Positions 27,374 to 36,237 are shown, numbered from the stretch's first letter. The stretch: 64,000 nt of DNA from Candidatus Endobugula sertula (GCA_001723645.1 MDLC01000011.1:1-64000), one strand, 5' to 3'. Numbers and translations: made by a program. The notes: generated from the sequence alone by a model not told the origin.

Positions 27374-27958
27374 TTACCTAAACTGAAGAATGGAGTTATC
27401 CGGTGTGAGCGTTATCGCACCTTGTCTCGTTTGATTTACCCACATTGCTTGGATTTTATGAATGCCTGAGAAGAGCTTAAAAAAAGCAACCCTGATTGAA
27501 GACAGCGAAGCGCTGTCTTTACAGCGGTACTGATACCACGCAGTAATGTCGCTGTGACTACCCTCTTGAACATGATCTTCATACGTACTCGATTTTTTCT
27601 GATGGGCATGTTCATCATCACTGTTGATAAGGCTTGCTAGGTCTATTGATGTTTTAACGTGATTGCAACGACCTTCAGGGAATAAAAAAAGAGTTTCATC
27701 TCGACGAAGCTGCGACTCTGCAATTTTGATCGCAGCAACGTCTTCTTTGGTATTAGCCTTATGCTCAAAACCAACCAAATTAATTGCTGGAGACGTGAAT
27801 TGAATTTCAAGGGTTTCACCCTCAATGACTATCGTCAGCTCGGATAAGCCATGCACATGAGCTCCCAAGCTGGCAACACGCGTTTGCGCATAAGTGGACT
27901 GTGTTATCCCTATTAAAGCCATCAACAATGCGATGATATTTGCGATTAGTATTTTCAT
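27374..27958 (-). CDS. DUF2796 (ZrgA-like) periplasmic zinc-binding protein
   Basis: A 194-residue secreted protein with a signal peptide (about 1-24). The mature part starts with the DUF2796 hallmark GAHVHGLSELTIVIEGETLEI, then LVGFEH, a variable His-containing stretch (DDEHAHQKK, DHVQEGSHSD) suited to metal binding, and a C-terminal YQYRCKD...IQAMWVNQTRQGA. The family includes ZrgA of the Vibrio zinc ABC system. It lies near the DUF3299 gene and the broken transporter but on the opposite strand from DUF3299. If the permease is truly dead, this protein may work alone or be on its way to loss. Confidence 0.83.
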   Translation of the reverse strand: MKILIANIIALLMALIGITQSTYAQTRVASLGAHVHGLSELTIVIEGETLEIQFTSPAINLVGFEHKANTKEDVAAIKIAESQLRRDETLFLFPEGRCNHVKTSIDLASLINSDDEHAHQKKSSTYEDHVQEGSHSDITAWYQYRCKDSASLSSIRVAFFKLFSGIHKIQAMWVNQTRQGAITLTPDNSILQFR

Positions 27959-28269
27959 TCGTTAAATATTCCTGTTGTCGAAGGATACTGGTTAGTGATC
28001 CGCCTCGCTTTTACCCCCTGCTTAGCACAAAACACAAGCCTAATACTATAACTAAACTCCATACAATGTAAATGAGTCGAACACAACGGTCTGTTATTTT
28101 TATTTTTGGCGCGCTAATCAACAAATCAAGCCGAAATTGATAAAATCGAATAATATGTCATTTTTATTATAATTTTTTAATCTCAAATACTATTTTTTGG
28201 CGCCAAAACCGTCTGTTAATTGCTTTGCTTACTCGTCATAATTTTGGCACTTTATATGGGTGACTTTAT

Positions 28270-28288
28270 CACAATAATAATCATTAAA
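28270..28288. promoter_or_regulatory. Candidate Fur box before the ChrB-like/rhodanese gene
   Basis: A 19-base site containing ATAATCATTA matches the Fur consensus at 14 of 19 positions by my count. It ends 20 bases before the next start codon. A weaker Zur-like stretch (ATAATATGTCATTT) lies near 28150-28165 in the same gap. Confidence 0.4.
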
Positions 28289-28308
28289 ATTAAACATGGA
28301 CATGATGG

Positions 28309-29298
28309 ATGAAACGAACGATTACGCTAGTCTGTTTGGGGCTCTTGACCATTTCCAGTATTGCTTATGCGGTGATCACAAAGCGGGATTCCTCCGCTCT
28401 CAAGTTTGTCACATGGGATAGCTTGGAGCCCGATAAGTGGTCGTCTATCTGGCTCATCAAACAGCATATTGCCCCGCATGCCGTTATCGAAGTAAGTCCA
28501 ACGGGTGATCCATTAGGCGAAGGTATTGCTTTTGGTGTTCCGCAAGCCGAGTATAAACGTTCAGGCAATCAATCGACTTTTGAGAGTTTGCTCGTAGGGT
28601 TTGATCAACAAGATCCAACGTTAGAACGCCTGGGTAACATCATTACTGCTATTGAAACGACGGCCTGGAATGTAGCCAATGATCCGTTAGTCTATACCGT
28701 TGAACAACATTTTCGTCGTTTACAAGATCGCTATGGTCGCGCTTATGTTCCTATCAGTTGTTATGGGCATTTTTTTGATGTGCTCTATCAATCACTACTG
28801 ATTCACAGTGATCGTAATCATTTGCAACAAACACTCAGCCAAGCGGTCAATAACCAGCAGTGCCGAAATGCCCCTTCAATGGCGGAACGCAAACAAGCGA
28901 ATCGTGTTGCAGAATTACCTATTGAGCAACTGTTAGCGGAAATTGCATTAAATAAAAACGTTATTTTTGTCGACACTCGTGAACCTGCGGAGTTTGCTAA
29001 ATCACATATTCCCGGTGCCATTAATATTCCCATGCGTGATTTGGATCAATCCGTTTATGATCAATTAAAACAAGCAGATCGTGTCATTAGTTATTGTGTG
29101 AAAGATTTTCGTGGCTACGAAGTGACGCGGCAAATGCTGGATCATGGTGTGACGAATGTAGCGGTGATGAAGCCTCATGGCTTATCCGGTTGGCAAGCAT
29201 CAGGGTTGCCGTTAACCACTGAAGATATGTCGGAACAACAGGCGCAAGAACAACTAATGCAATGCGCCAGAGGCTCGCAGTCATGCAAAGCCTTGTAA
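28309..29298 (+). CDS. Secreted ChrB-like domain plus rhodanese fusion
   Basis: A 329-residue protein with a signal peptide (1-21, ending AYA), so probably periplasmic. Residues about 31-180 resemble the C-terminal domain of ChrB chromate-resistance proteins: KWSSIWLIKQHIAPHAVIEV, GIAFGVPQAEYKRS, STFESLLV, PTLERLGNIITAIE, GHFFDVLY. Residues about 205-310 form a rhodanese domain: VIFVDTREPAEFAKSHIPGA and active-site Cys263 in the loop CVKDFR. The domain order and export together are unusual. The downstream ferric-reductase-like gene overlaps its end by 16 bases, so they form one operon, possibly iron-regulated. The substrate is unknown. Confidence 0.75.
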   Translation: MKRTITLVCLGLLTISSIAYAVITKRDSSALKFVTWDSLEPDKWSSIWLIKQHIAPHAVIEVSPTGDPLGEGIAFGVPQAEYKRSGNQSTFESLLVGFDQQDPTLERLGNIITAIETTAWNVANDPLVYTVEQHFRRLQDRYGRAYVPISCYGHFFDVLYQSLLIHSDRNHLQQTLSQAVNNQQCRNAPSMAERKQANRVAELPIEQLLAEIALNKNVIFVDTREPAEFAKSHIPGAINIPMRDLDQSVYDQLKQADRVISYCVKDFRGYEVTRQMLDHGVTNVAVMKPHGLSGWQASGLPLTTEDMSEQQAQEQLMQCARGSQSCKAL

Positions 29299-29966
29299 AA
29301 AAGCGTTACCCTTCATTCACCATTATTCTTTTTTCTTATGGGAAAAAACTATTATGGCCGTTGGTATTTATGTTGCCTTTTGCGCTTTGGCATTTTACGT
29401 CTGATGTGCTGAATTATTTTCGCTATGGCGCGCCCACAGGACAAATCTGGTATGTATTTTCGAAGCTTTTTGGTCTGTATGCAGTATTGCTATTGTGGTA
29501 TCAGGCCGTATCGACCTTGTTAATAACGACCTCCTTGACAACATTTTTTCCTCAGTGGACATTCTTACAGCACCGTATAGTGGGTAGCCTGACCTTACTT
29601 GTCGTTATGATACATATTGCTTGTTTTGTGACGGCAGTGTCGTTACGCAAAGACACCGTTGCCTGGAATCTATTACTGCCGGACTTCCGAGATTTTTACC
29701 ATACCGCGATTACCATTGGTTTGTGCAGCTTTTTTGTCATGCTAGTGGCTATAGGTACGGCGTTATTACGCAAACGTTTTCCGGCAATGTGGAAAAAAAT
29801 TCACCGCAATATGGTCATCGTTATCAGTGCAGGTTTGGTTCACGGCTATTTAATTGGAACGGAAACCCGCTATGGTCTTTACGAGATATTTTACTGCGCC
29901 TTAATGGTCACCTTGCTTGCCGCTCTGTGTTTATGGTGGAAAACCACTAGGAAGGTGACAGCATGA
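29283..29966 (+). CDS. Ferric-reductase-like haem b membrane protein
   Basis: A protein of about 227 residues with some six hydrophobic helices. Two helices carry the paired His residues expected to bind b haems in the ferric-reductase-like transmembrane domain: QHRIVGSLTLLVVMIHIACF and IHRNMVIVISAGLVHGYLIG. It lacks FAD- and NAD-binding domains, as in YedZ/MsrQ-type members. The ATG at 29283, with AGAGG upstream, is preferred over 29262. It overlaps the ChrB-like/rhodanese gene and probably passes electrons across the membrane to or near that periplasmic protein. Confidence 0.8.
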   Translation: MQSLVKKRYPSFTIILFSYGKKLLWPLVFMLPFALWHFTSDVLNYFRYGAPTGQIWYVFSKLFGLYAVLLLWYQAVSTLLITTSLTTFFPQWTFLQHRIVGSLTLLVVMIHIACFVTAVSLRKDTVAWNLLLPDFRDFYHTAITIGLCSFFVMLVAIGTALLRKRFPAMWKKIHRNMVIVISAGLVHGYLIGTETRYGLYEIFYCALMVTLLAALCLWWKTTRKVTA

Positions 29967-30037
29967 CCGGATCACAGTGACTTTAGCAGTTGTCGCAAGC
30001 GTTTGGGCACATCGAGGTTGATGAATATTAGGGCGTG

Positions 30038-30220
30038 TTAAACGACCCCATGCCACCAAGCAATACCATAACTGAGAAGGCTCATGATGGTTAAAATAGC
30101 CACTAGCCAAGCTAATAGTAACCAAGGACGAAATGGTTTCCTTTCTATTTGATGATGAGGTCGACTCAGATAACTTTCAACACGAGCCTGATCTTCTTCG
30201 GATAATTGGGGCGATTTCAT
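30038..30220 (-). CDS. Small DUF3094 membrane protein
   Basis: A 60-residue protein: an acidic N-terminus (QLSEEDQARVESYLSRPHHQ), then IERKPFRPWLLL and one membrane helix (about 35-56). This matches the short DUF3094 family of Pseudomonas-like bacteria as I recall it. Function unknown. It is a stand-alone gene converging with the ferric-reductase-like gene. Confidence 0.65.
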   Translation of the reverse strand: MKSPQLSEEDQARVESYLSRPHHQIERKPFRPWLLLAWLVAILTIMSLLSYGIAWWHGVV

Positions 30221-30287
30221 AGGTAGACATCCGTTTGTGTCAGGCGCCTATGCTACAATATTATTCTGATATAATCACCTTATGATC

Positions 30288-31049
30288 CTAAACTTGACGA
30301 CTAATAATACTGCCTAACGATTGAGGTACCTGCTGCATCCCTCCCAAAGAGACTAGCTGAGCAACCAAATCATTATTAATTTCATTAAATACACTTTCCT
30401 GATTTTTATTCATCGCTTCTATAGTGTCAACCTCAGGGCCAGAATCTGTGTCACCACTATCCAATCCCTTAGTCTCTCTATTTTCTCTCACTGCTTTCAT
30501 CTCCTCTTGCTTCTGCCGCTACCTTTCTATCCTGTGCTGATGGCTTGGCAGGTGCTAAAGCTGCGCGTTTAATAATCTGCGCTTTTTCAATGGTCGACTG
30601 TGGATCACCACTAACAGGGCTGGTACTCATCGAGACCTCTCCTCCTATAGCATAGTTGACTCCATTAGGACCGCGTTGAAATTCGTATCTGGGAGAGCTG
30701 GCATATTGTCCTCCCACTGCTGCATGGGCTCGTTCATGATTACGCACTTCACGATCACGAGCGGCTAGCTGATGAATCACTTCCTGCTCTTGGCGCTCCT
30801 GCTCAGCCAAATGTCGCCGTAATTTTGCTTCCCGAACGTCGGCTAAAGACTTTTGATGTGCTTCTTGCCGTTCCGTTCCTCTCCCCCGATAACTTCTGTA
30901 TTAATTGTTGCACTTTCTGCTGATTGCTTGACAGGTTTGAGTGTCGATTGTTGTAAATCAGTGGACTCTTCGCCCACAGGGGGCTGGCGCAATACCTGAT
31001 AGCTATGGGTAGTAGATAAGATGGGAGAAGGAAAACCGTGGGTATTCAT
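30288..31049 (-). pseudogene. SprA-related (CJM1_0395-type) putative metalloprotease, two frameshifts
   Basis: Three frames read in turn give one protein of about 250 residues. Frame one (from 31049) starts MNTHGFPSPI and runs to VIGGEER. A tandem duplication of GGAAC near 30875 shifts the frame; removing one copy restores ERQEAHQKSLADVREAKLRR. The second part holds RDREVRNHERAHAAVGGQY, whose HERAH is the HExxH-type zinc site, and GPNGVNYAIGGEVSMSTSPV plus KAQIIKRAALAPAKPSAQDR, diagnostic for the family. An extra G near 30505 then shifts the frame before MKAVRENRE. It sits with a small partner gene upstream. Confidence 0.8.
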
Positions 31050-31072
31050 ATTGCCTCGCTAACACGCTTTAA

Positions 31073-31327
31073 TCAGGCCTGCGTATCAATCAATGCGCCT
31101 AATGCCTCATCTGCCACTTTAACGACCTGAGCTGAGGCATCAAATACATGCTGCTGTTGTCTAATTTTCACTAGCGGCTCAACAATATTTGCTACGTTGG
31201 TCGCTGTCTCAACGCTTCCAGAACGCACTAGATCATTGGCTACTTCAACCATTTCCTTACTGCTGTTATACAAGCCGGAGATACCCTGTTGAAAAACGCT
31301 ACTAACACCAGACGAAGAGTTAATCAT
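31073..31327 (-). CDS. Small helical protein next to the SprA-like gene
   Basis: An 84-residue protein with no signal peptide. It reads as helices: GISGLYNSSKEMVEVANDLV then VANIVEPLVKIRQQQHVFDA and AQVVKVADEALGALIDTQA. The C-terminal pattern (ASAQVVKVADEALGALID) resembles the C-terminal helix of flagellar rod/hook-type proteins (ASAKVIKTADEMLGTLLD). Similar small genes often adjoin SprA-related genes in Pseudomonas-like genomes, from memory. It lies 23 bases before the broken metalloprotease. Function unknown. Confidence 0.6.
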   Translation of the reverse strand: MINSSSGVSSVFQQGISGLYNSSKEMVEVANDLVRSGSVETATNVANIVEPLVKIRQQQHVFDASAQVVKVADEALGALIDTQA

Positions 31328-31353
31328 AAAAAAAACCTGCTAGATTAGCCTGA

Positions 31354-31385
31354 TTCTACTGGCATACCAACGCATGCCAGTAGAA
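31354..31385. repeat. 12-base perfect hairpin
   Basis: TTCTACTGGCAT at 31354-31365 pairs with ATGCCAGTAGAA at 31374-31385 around eight bases. No T run follows on either strand. It lies between the end of bioD and the small helical-protein gene, as a possible biotin-operon end or leader structure. Confidence 0.55.
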
Positions 31386-31509
31386 CCAAGGGGCAAGGTG
31401 CTATACACACCAAACAGACAAAGCTGTTAACTAGTAGTGTAGTCAAAAAATGCACAAAAAACACCCGAAATATGGTTACCGATAAGACTGTTTCTTTGTA
31501 AGCAAAGGC

Positions 31510-32193
31510 TCAAACTAATAGTTTCCCTATATCCAAGTCGGTTTGAATATCGATTGCTTGAGGTTTATGCAAGAAAGGAATATATCCTAAACAAGGGGCA
31601 GGCAACCATCGTTCTAATGTGGCAACGGACTCTTCTGCTGCAGACATGGTAGGAGCAATATGATTGGCCACCCACCCCGCCAAAGACAAGCCATCTCGTA
31701 TAATCGCTTCAGCAGTCAACAAAGCGTGATTCAAGCACCCCAGACGTATTCCCACCACCATAACGACAGGAAGTGATAAGGCTTTCGGTAAATCAGCCAG
31801 CGTTTCTCTATGGTTTACAGGTACACGCCAACCCCCGGCTCCTTCTACCACGGTAAAATCAACACGCTTCATTAACGTACCACGGCAATAGCCCGCCAAA
31901 CGATCAATAGTCATCCGGTATCCCGCTTGCTGCGCAGCAACATGTGGCGCAATAGCTGCCTCTAAAGCCACGGGGTTTACCTGCTCATAAGCCAATTCTG
32001 TATTCATCACTTCCTGTAGCATTACAGCATCACTATTGCGTAAGCCATCCGGCGTCTGCCCACACCCTGCCGCAACAGGTTTTAATGCCATAGTGGTTAA
32101 ACCACGTGCGTTCGCAGCATGTAGCAAAGCGGCACTGACCACTGTTTTTCCAACTTCAGTATCTGTCCCAGTAATAAAAAATGCTTTAGACAT
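31510..32193 (-). CDS. bioD: Dethiobiotin synthetase
   Basis: This ATP-dependent enzyme closes the ureido ring of dethiobiotin from DAPA and CO2. The 227 residues begin AFFITGTDTEVGKTVVSAAL with the P-loop GTDTEVGKT, and continue with LKPVAAGC, VEGAGGWRVPVN and ANHIAP. It is the last gene of the biotin operon, 75 bases after bioC. Confidence 0.94.
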   Translation of the reverse strand: MSKAFFITGTDTEVGKTVVSAALLHAANARGLTTMALKPVAAGCGQTPDGLRNSDAVMLQEVMNTELAYEQVNPVALEAAIAPHVAAQQAGYRMTIDRLAGYCRGTLMKRVDFTVVEGAGGWRVPVNHRETLADLPKALSLPVVMVVGIRLGCLNHALLTAEAIIRDGLSLAGWVANHIAPTMSAAEESVATLERWLPAPCLGYIPFLHKPQAIDIQTDLDIGKLLV

Positions 32194-32268
32194 GTTAGCC
32201 CCTGTTAGTCATTGCGTATTTGGAATCGTAAGCTATCTTTTTCAAGTGCCTCGTTAGTCAATGAGTTT

Positions 32269-33078
32269 TCACGATTTCTGAATTATCCAGGTATCAATAT
32301 CATAAGTCATGGGAATACCTTGAGGTCGCCGAAAAGTTTCATAGGCCCTGATAAAACATTTGAAAGATCGTTTACCCATTAACGATCGCCGCTGTTTACC
32401 CTTCACCGTATTAGCGCCAACATCCTTAATCGAATACAATGCGGATTTTACCGAGTCAAAATAATCTACGATGGTATGTTTCTGATGATGAATAATTGAT
32501 AATTGTCTATCAGTAATCGCTTGTTGCCAAATGTCACGGTGATAAAAGCTATTCACATGTTTTTGCTGATCCACATAACACCATGCATCACGCAACTCAT
32601 AAAGCGTATTAGGCCCTAGCGAAGTAAAACAAACATAACCGCCTGGCGTTAATACTCGGTAAAAATGACACATCAATTCCGATAGATTTTCACACCACTG
32701 CAAAGAAAAATTTGCATAAATTAAACTCACCAACTGATCCGATATCTGAAGATTTTCCACATCCTCACAAAGCCAAGTTATATTATCCAGCATACTATTA
32801 TTCACAGCCGCTACATCTAACATCCCCCGAGAAATATCAATACCCAAATATTGTTGTGGTTGACAATACCTAACTAGGTCTTGAGTAAAATATCCCGTAC
32901 CACAACCGATATCTGCAACCACCTCAATCGAGGTGCTATCAATCACTTGCTTAATATATTGCAGTAGTTGTTGCCCTGTTTGCTGTTGAACCCGAGCCGC
33001 TTTATCGTAGCGCAATGCAGCACGACTAAAACCATCAGCAATACTCTTTTTTTGTGAGTGCCACGTGTCTACATTCAT
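32269..33078 (-). CDS. bioC: Malonyl-ACP O-methyltransferase BioC
   Basis: This SAM-dependent enzyme methylates malonyl-ACP to start pimelate synthesis through the fatty acid pathway. The 269 residues begin KKSIADGFSRAALRYDKAARVQQQ, the BioC hallmark, followed by SAM motif I VADIGCGTGYFTQDL and FSLQWCENL. Its start overlaps the end of bioH by 44 bases. Confidence 0.93.
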   Translation of the reverse strand: MNVDTWHSQKKSIADGFSRAALRYDKAARVQQQTGQQLLQYIKQVIDSTSIEVVADIGCGTGYFTQDLVRYCQPQQYLGIDISRGMLDVAAVNNSMLDNITWLCEDVENLQISDQLVSLIYANFSLQWCENLSELMCHFYRVLTPGGYVCFTSLGPNTLYELRDAWCYVDQQKHVNSFYHRDIWQQAITDRQLSIIHHQKHTIVDYFDSVKSALYSIKDVGANTVKGKQRRSLMGKRSFKCFIRAYETFRRPQGIPMTYDIDTWIIQKS

Positions 33079-33835
33079 CAGTAACCTCTTGTAAAAAATT
33101 CTGTATCACTGACGTGATCCGAAACGAAGGCATATGCAACAAATGCCCTGCTCCTTTAATCATTGTGACCTGGTGTTGTGAGTTAAGTAATGCGATCTTT
33201 CTCTCTACTTCCGCAGGAACCAGCCGATCCTGTTCACCGAACAAATGTAAAGTGGGACAATCAATATGCTCTATATTCCGCTGATTATTGATACTAAATA
33301 ACCAATCAAGTCCTATACACAATTTATCGAGTTCTTCGCCATCCAATGTCATCGCCTGGATATAACGACGTTGTTCTCGAATCAGCTCATCACCTTGCAC
33401 AACCAATCCCATAAAACGTTTTAGGGTTTTCTTTGCGTCCGTTTTAAACGCTTGATGGAATGATGCAAACGTTTGCTCTGGCACCGCTACAGGCCATTGC
33501 GCATCAGCAACAAATTGCAAATTAGTTGACAGAGTCACTAATGCAGAAACCCGATGAGAATATTGCGCGGCAAACGTGGTAGCCAACATTCCTCCCAAAG
33601 ACCAACCACAAAGAATACTTTTTTCCGGCAACTGTTGGCCAAGTTGCTCACACCATTGATTAACATTTTTTTCCTGATAATCACTCTCAATCACCACCAC
33701 ATCGGCCAGAATTTGTAAATCCTGCACTAGCGATTGCCACACTCGGCTATCCAGACCCCATCCATTTAATAACACAATAGGCACAGGTAGTACCGATGTA
33801 AAAGAGATGCACGGAAACAGTATCTGTTGAATCAT
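33035..33835 (-). CDS. bioH: Pimeloyl-ACP methyl ester carboxylesterase BioH
   Basis: An alpha/beta hydrolase that removes the methyl ester after pimeloyl-ACP is made. The 266 residues contain LLNGWGLDSRVW, the nucleophile elbow GWSLGGM, the acid in FGEQDRLVP, and the catalytic His in GAGHLLHMP. Its start overlaps bioF by four bases (ATGA). Having bioH inside the bio operon, as in pseudomonads, supports the assignment. Confidence 0.92.
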   Translation of the reverse strand: MIQQILFPCISFTSVLPVPIVLLNGWGLDSRVWQSLVQDLQILADVVVIESDYQEKNVNQWCEQLGQQLPEKSILCGWSLGGMLATTFAAQYSHRVSALVTLSTNLQFVADAQWPVAVPEQTFASFHQAFKTDAKKTLKRFMGLVVQGDELIREQRRYIQAMTLDGEELDKLCIGLDWLFSINNQRNIEHIDCPTLHLFGEQDRLVPAEVERKIALLNSQHQVTMIKGAGHLLHMPSFRITSVIQNFLQEVTDECRHVALTKKEYC

Positions 33836-35043
33836 GTCTCCCCCATACTAGACTTTAAATAGGTGGCAGGTATTGCGTTAGCAAGAGCATCTAACAATTT
33901 ATCGATATCGCTTTGGTCATGATGAACATTCAATGTAATACGTAAGCGGGCGGTTCCTTCAGGCACCGTGGGTGGCCGAATCGCTCCCACTAAAATGGAT
34001 TGTTCTCGCAAGGTTGCGGCCACAGACATGACTAAAGCATCGTCACCCAGTAAGATAGGTTGTATCGGTGTCATCGGCTGTGATGGTAATAAGGGAATCA
34101 ACGGTAAACCAAGTTTTTTTGCTCCCTGACGAAAATAACGAATAACATCATTCAGTTTGTCTCGCCGCCAAGACTCTTCCTGCAATAATGTAAGTGTAGT
34201 AGAAGTAGCAGCAGCGACTGCGGGTGGTAACGCCGTAGTATAAATATAAGTTCTAGCAACTTGAATCAGGGTTTCAATCAGCGCATCAGACCCTGCCACA
34301 AAAGCACCAAAGCTGCCAAAGGATTTACCAAGTGTTCCGACCAAAATAGGCAATTGTTCAACAGTTAACTTAAAGTGCTCTGCACAACCACCACCCTGCT
34401 TGCCTAACACACCAAAGCCATGGGCATCATCTACCATCAATTGTGCCTGGTACTTAGAACATAATGCAGACAACTCAGGTAAAGGAGCTAAGTCGCCATC
34501 CATACTAAACACACCATCAACCACCACCAGCTTACGTTTTGCCTGGTCAGCAGATAATAAGCTTTCTAGCTGATGAAGATCGTTATGACGATAGCGCTTC
34601 ACCGATGCTTGACTAAGTAAGCCTGCATCAATCAGCGAAGCATGATTTAAACGGTCTTCATATATGGTATCACCACGGCCAGTCAGCGCTGAAATGACAC
34701 CTAGATTAGCCATATAACCCGTTGAGAACAACAATGCTCTCTCTCGATCGGTAAATGCTGCTAACGCTTTCTCTAGCCGATGGTGTATTTTACTATGTCC
34801 ATACACTAAATGCGAGGCGCCACTGCCTACACCATACTGAGCAGCAACTTGTTGCATTGAGACAATAGAAGCTGGGTGATTGGCCAAACCTAGATAATCA
34901 TTATTACAAAATGCTAAGTAAGCCCGCTGATCTACGGTGACATTGACAGCCTGTGGCGTGGACATATTGTAACGCTGGCGATAACGGTTCTGAACCCGGC
35001 GAGCTTGCAAGTCCAAGCGCAGTTCTTCATCAAAGGAGGACAT
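33832..35043 (-). CDS. bioF: 8-amino-7-oxononanoate synthase
   Basis: A PLP enzyme condensing pimeloyl-ACP with alanine. The 403 residues show FCNNDYLGLANHP, SGASHLVYGH, VDDAHGFGVLG and the PLP-lysine region GTLGKSFGSFGAFVAG. It is separated from bioB by a stretch holding a large inverted repeat and overlaps bioH by four bases. Confidence 0.95.
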   Translation of the reverse strand: MSSFDEELRLDLQARRVQNRYRQRYNMSTPQAVNVTVDQRAYLAFCNNDYLGLANHPASIVSMQQVAAQYGVGSGASHLVYGHSKIHHRLEKALAAFTDRERALLFSTGYMANLGVISALTGRGDTIYEDRLNHASLIDAGLLSQASVKRYRHNDLHQLESLLSADQAKRKLVVVDGVFSMDGDLAPLPELSALCSKYQAQLMVDDAHGFGVLGKQGGGCAEHFKLTVEQLPILVGTLGKSFGSFGAFVAGSDALIETLIQVARTYIYTTALPPAVAAATSTTLTLLQEESWRRDKLNDVIRYFRQGAKKLGLPLIPLLPSQPMTPIQPILLGDDALVMSVAATLREQSILVGAIRPPTVPEGTARLRITLNVHHDQSDIDKLLDALANAIPATYLKSSMGET

Positions 35044-35082
35044 TGGAAAAATTCACACCACCACTACACCCACTAAAGTTAG

Positions 35083-35144
35083 CTAGGGTCTGTTGATGTT
35101 TCATCTTCACCATTGCTGGAAGATGAAACATCAACAAACTCTAG
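35083..35144. repeat. Large inverted repeat between bioB and bioF
   Basis: An 18-base perfect arm (TGTTGATGTTTCATCTTC, 35091-35108) pairs with 35119-35136 around ten bases. Allowing two mismatches the arms extend to 26 bases and end in CTAG on both sides. It overlaps the last codons of bioB and has no T run, so it resembles an mRNA processing or stabilising hairpin, or a tiny mobile-element remnant, more than a terminator. Confidence 0.75.
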
Positions 35145-36237
35145 CCTCATAAAATAAAGTGGAGGTCGGTAGGGTAGCAGCAGGTTCAAAAATTTCCACA
35201 CTACTATTACTCATCGTAGTGCAACCCTCTTCTACGGTAGAAGAGGGTTCAGGCTCGATTCCCAAACGCTTAAACAACTGTATATCCTGATTCGCTTCAG
35301 GGTTGGGTGTAGTCAATAATTTCTCACCATAGAAAACCGAGTTTGCCCCAGCCAGGAAAGCCAATGCCTGCATCTGCTCATTCATTGCTTCACGCCCTGC
35401 AGATAAGCGAACGTGAGAAGCTGGCATCAGGATACGGGTAACAGCAATGGTTCGAATAAAATCAAAAGGGTCTATGTCTTCCAGATCCTCAAGGGGAGTA
35501 CCCTCTACACGTACCAACTGATTAATCGGCACTGATTCAGGGTGGACAGGCATATTCGCCAATTGAGTGAGTAAACCCACCCGATCCTGCTCACTTTCCC
35601 CCATACCAACAATACCGCCACTACAGACCTTCATACCAGCATCACGCACATTTTGTAGGGTATTCAGACGATCTTCATAGGTGCGTGTAGTAATAATTTC
35701 ACTGTAATATTCCGGTGAAGTATCCAAGTTATGGTTATAATAATCCAGGCCAGCATCGGCCAATTCGGTCGACTGCTTTTTATCTAACATGCCCAATGTC
35801 ATACAGGTTTCCAAACCCAACGCTTTAACCCCTTTGACCATAGCAACAACATAGGGCAAGTCGATGTCTTTGGGCGAGCGCCAGGCAGCCCCCATACAAA
35901 AACGTGTAGCCCCACTGACTTTAGCTGCCTTCGCTTCCTCGATCACCCTCTCTACTGCCATCAATTTTTCGCGTTCAAGTCCAGTATCATAACGAGCGCT
36001 TTGTGGACAATATTTACAATCTTCCGGGCAGGCTCCCGTCTTAATTGAGCACAAAGTACTCACTTGAACTTGATTGGGATTAAAGTGTTGACGATGTACC
36101 GTCTGCGCCCGAAATACTAAATCGTTAAACGGCAGAGTAAATAAAGCGGACACTTCCCGGCGCTGCCAATCATGACGTATCCCTTCGCCTGGTTTTGCAG
36201 AAGAAGATGGAGATGGAGATTCAACCGTCGAGAGCAT
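35131..36237 (-). CDS. bioB: Biotin synthase
   Basis: A radical SAM enzyme that inserts sulfur into dethiobiotin. The protein carries the 4Fe-4S motif [28 protein letters not shown], and the 2Fe-2S-site region [18 protein letters not shown]. The ATG at 36237 (368 residues) is chosen because AGGAT precedes it; the open frame extends upstream only to a TTG. It heads the operon bioB-F-H-C-D. No BirA-type operator dyad could be recognised upstream. The end of the gene lies in the large inverted repeat. Confidence 0.95.
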   Translation of the reverse strand: MLSTVESPSPSSSAKPGEGIRHDWQRREVSALFTLPFNDLVFRAQTVHRQHFNPNQVQVSTLCSIKTGACPEDCKYCPQSARYDTGLEREKLMAVERVIEEAKAAKVSGATRFCMGAAWRSPKDIDLPYVVAMVKGVKALGLETCMTLGMLDKKQSTELADAGLDYYNHNLDTSPEYYSEIITTRTYEDRLNTLQNVRDAGMKVCSGGIVGMGESEQDRVGLLTQLANMPVHPESVPINQLVRVEGTPLEDLEDIDPFDFIRTIAVTRILMPASHVRLSAGREAMNEQMQALAFLAGANSVFYGEKLLTTPNPEANQDIQLFKRLGIEPEPSSTVEEGCTTMSNSSVEIFEPAATLPTSTLFYEARVC

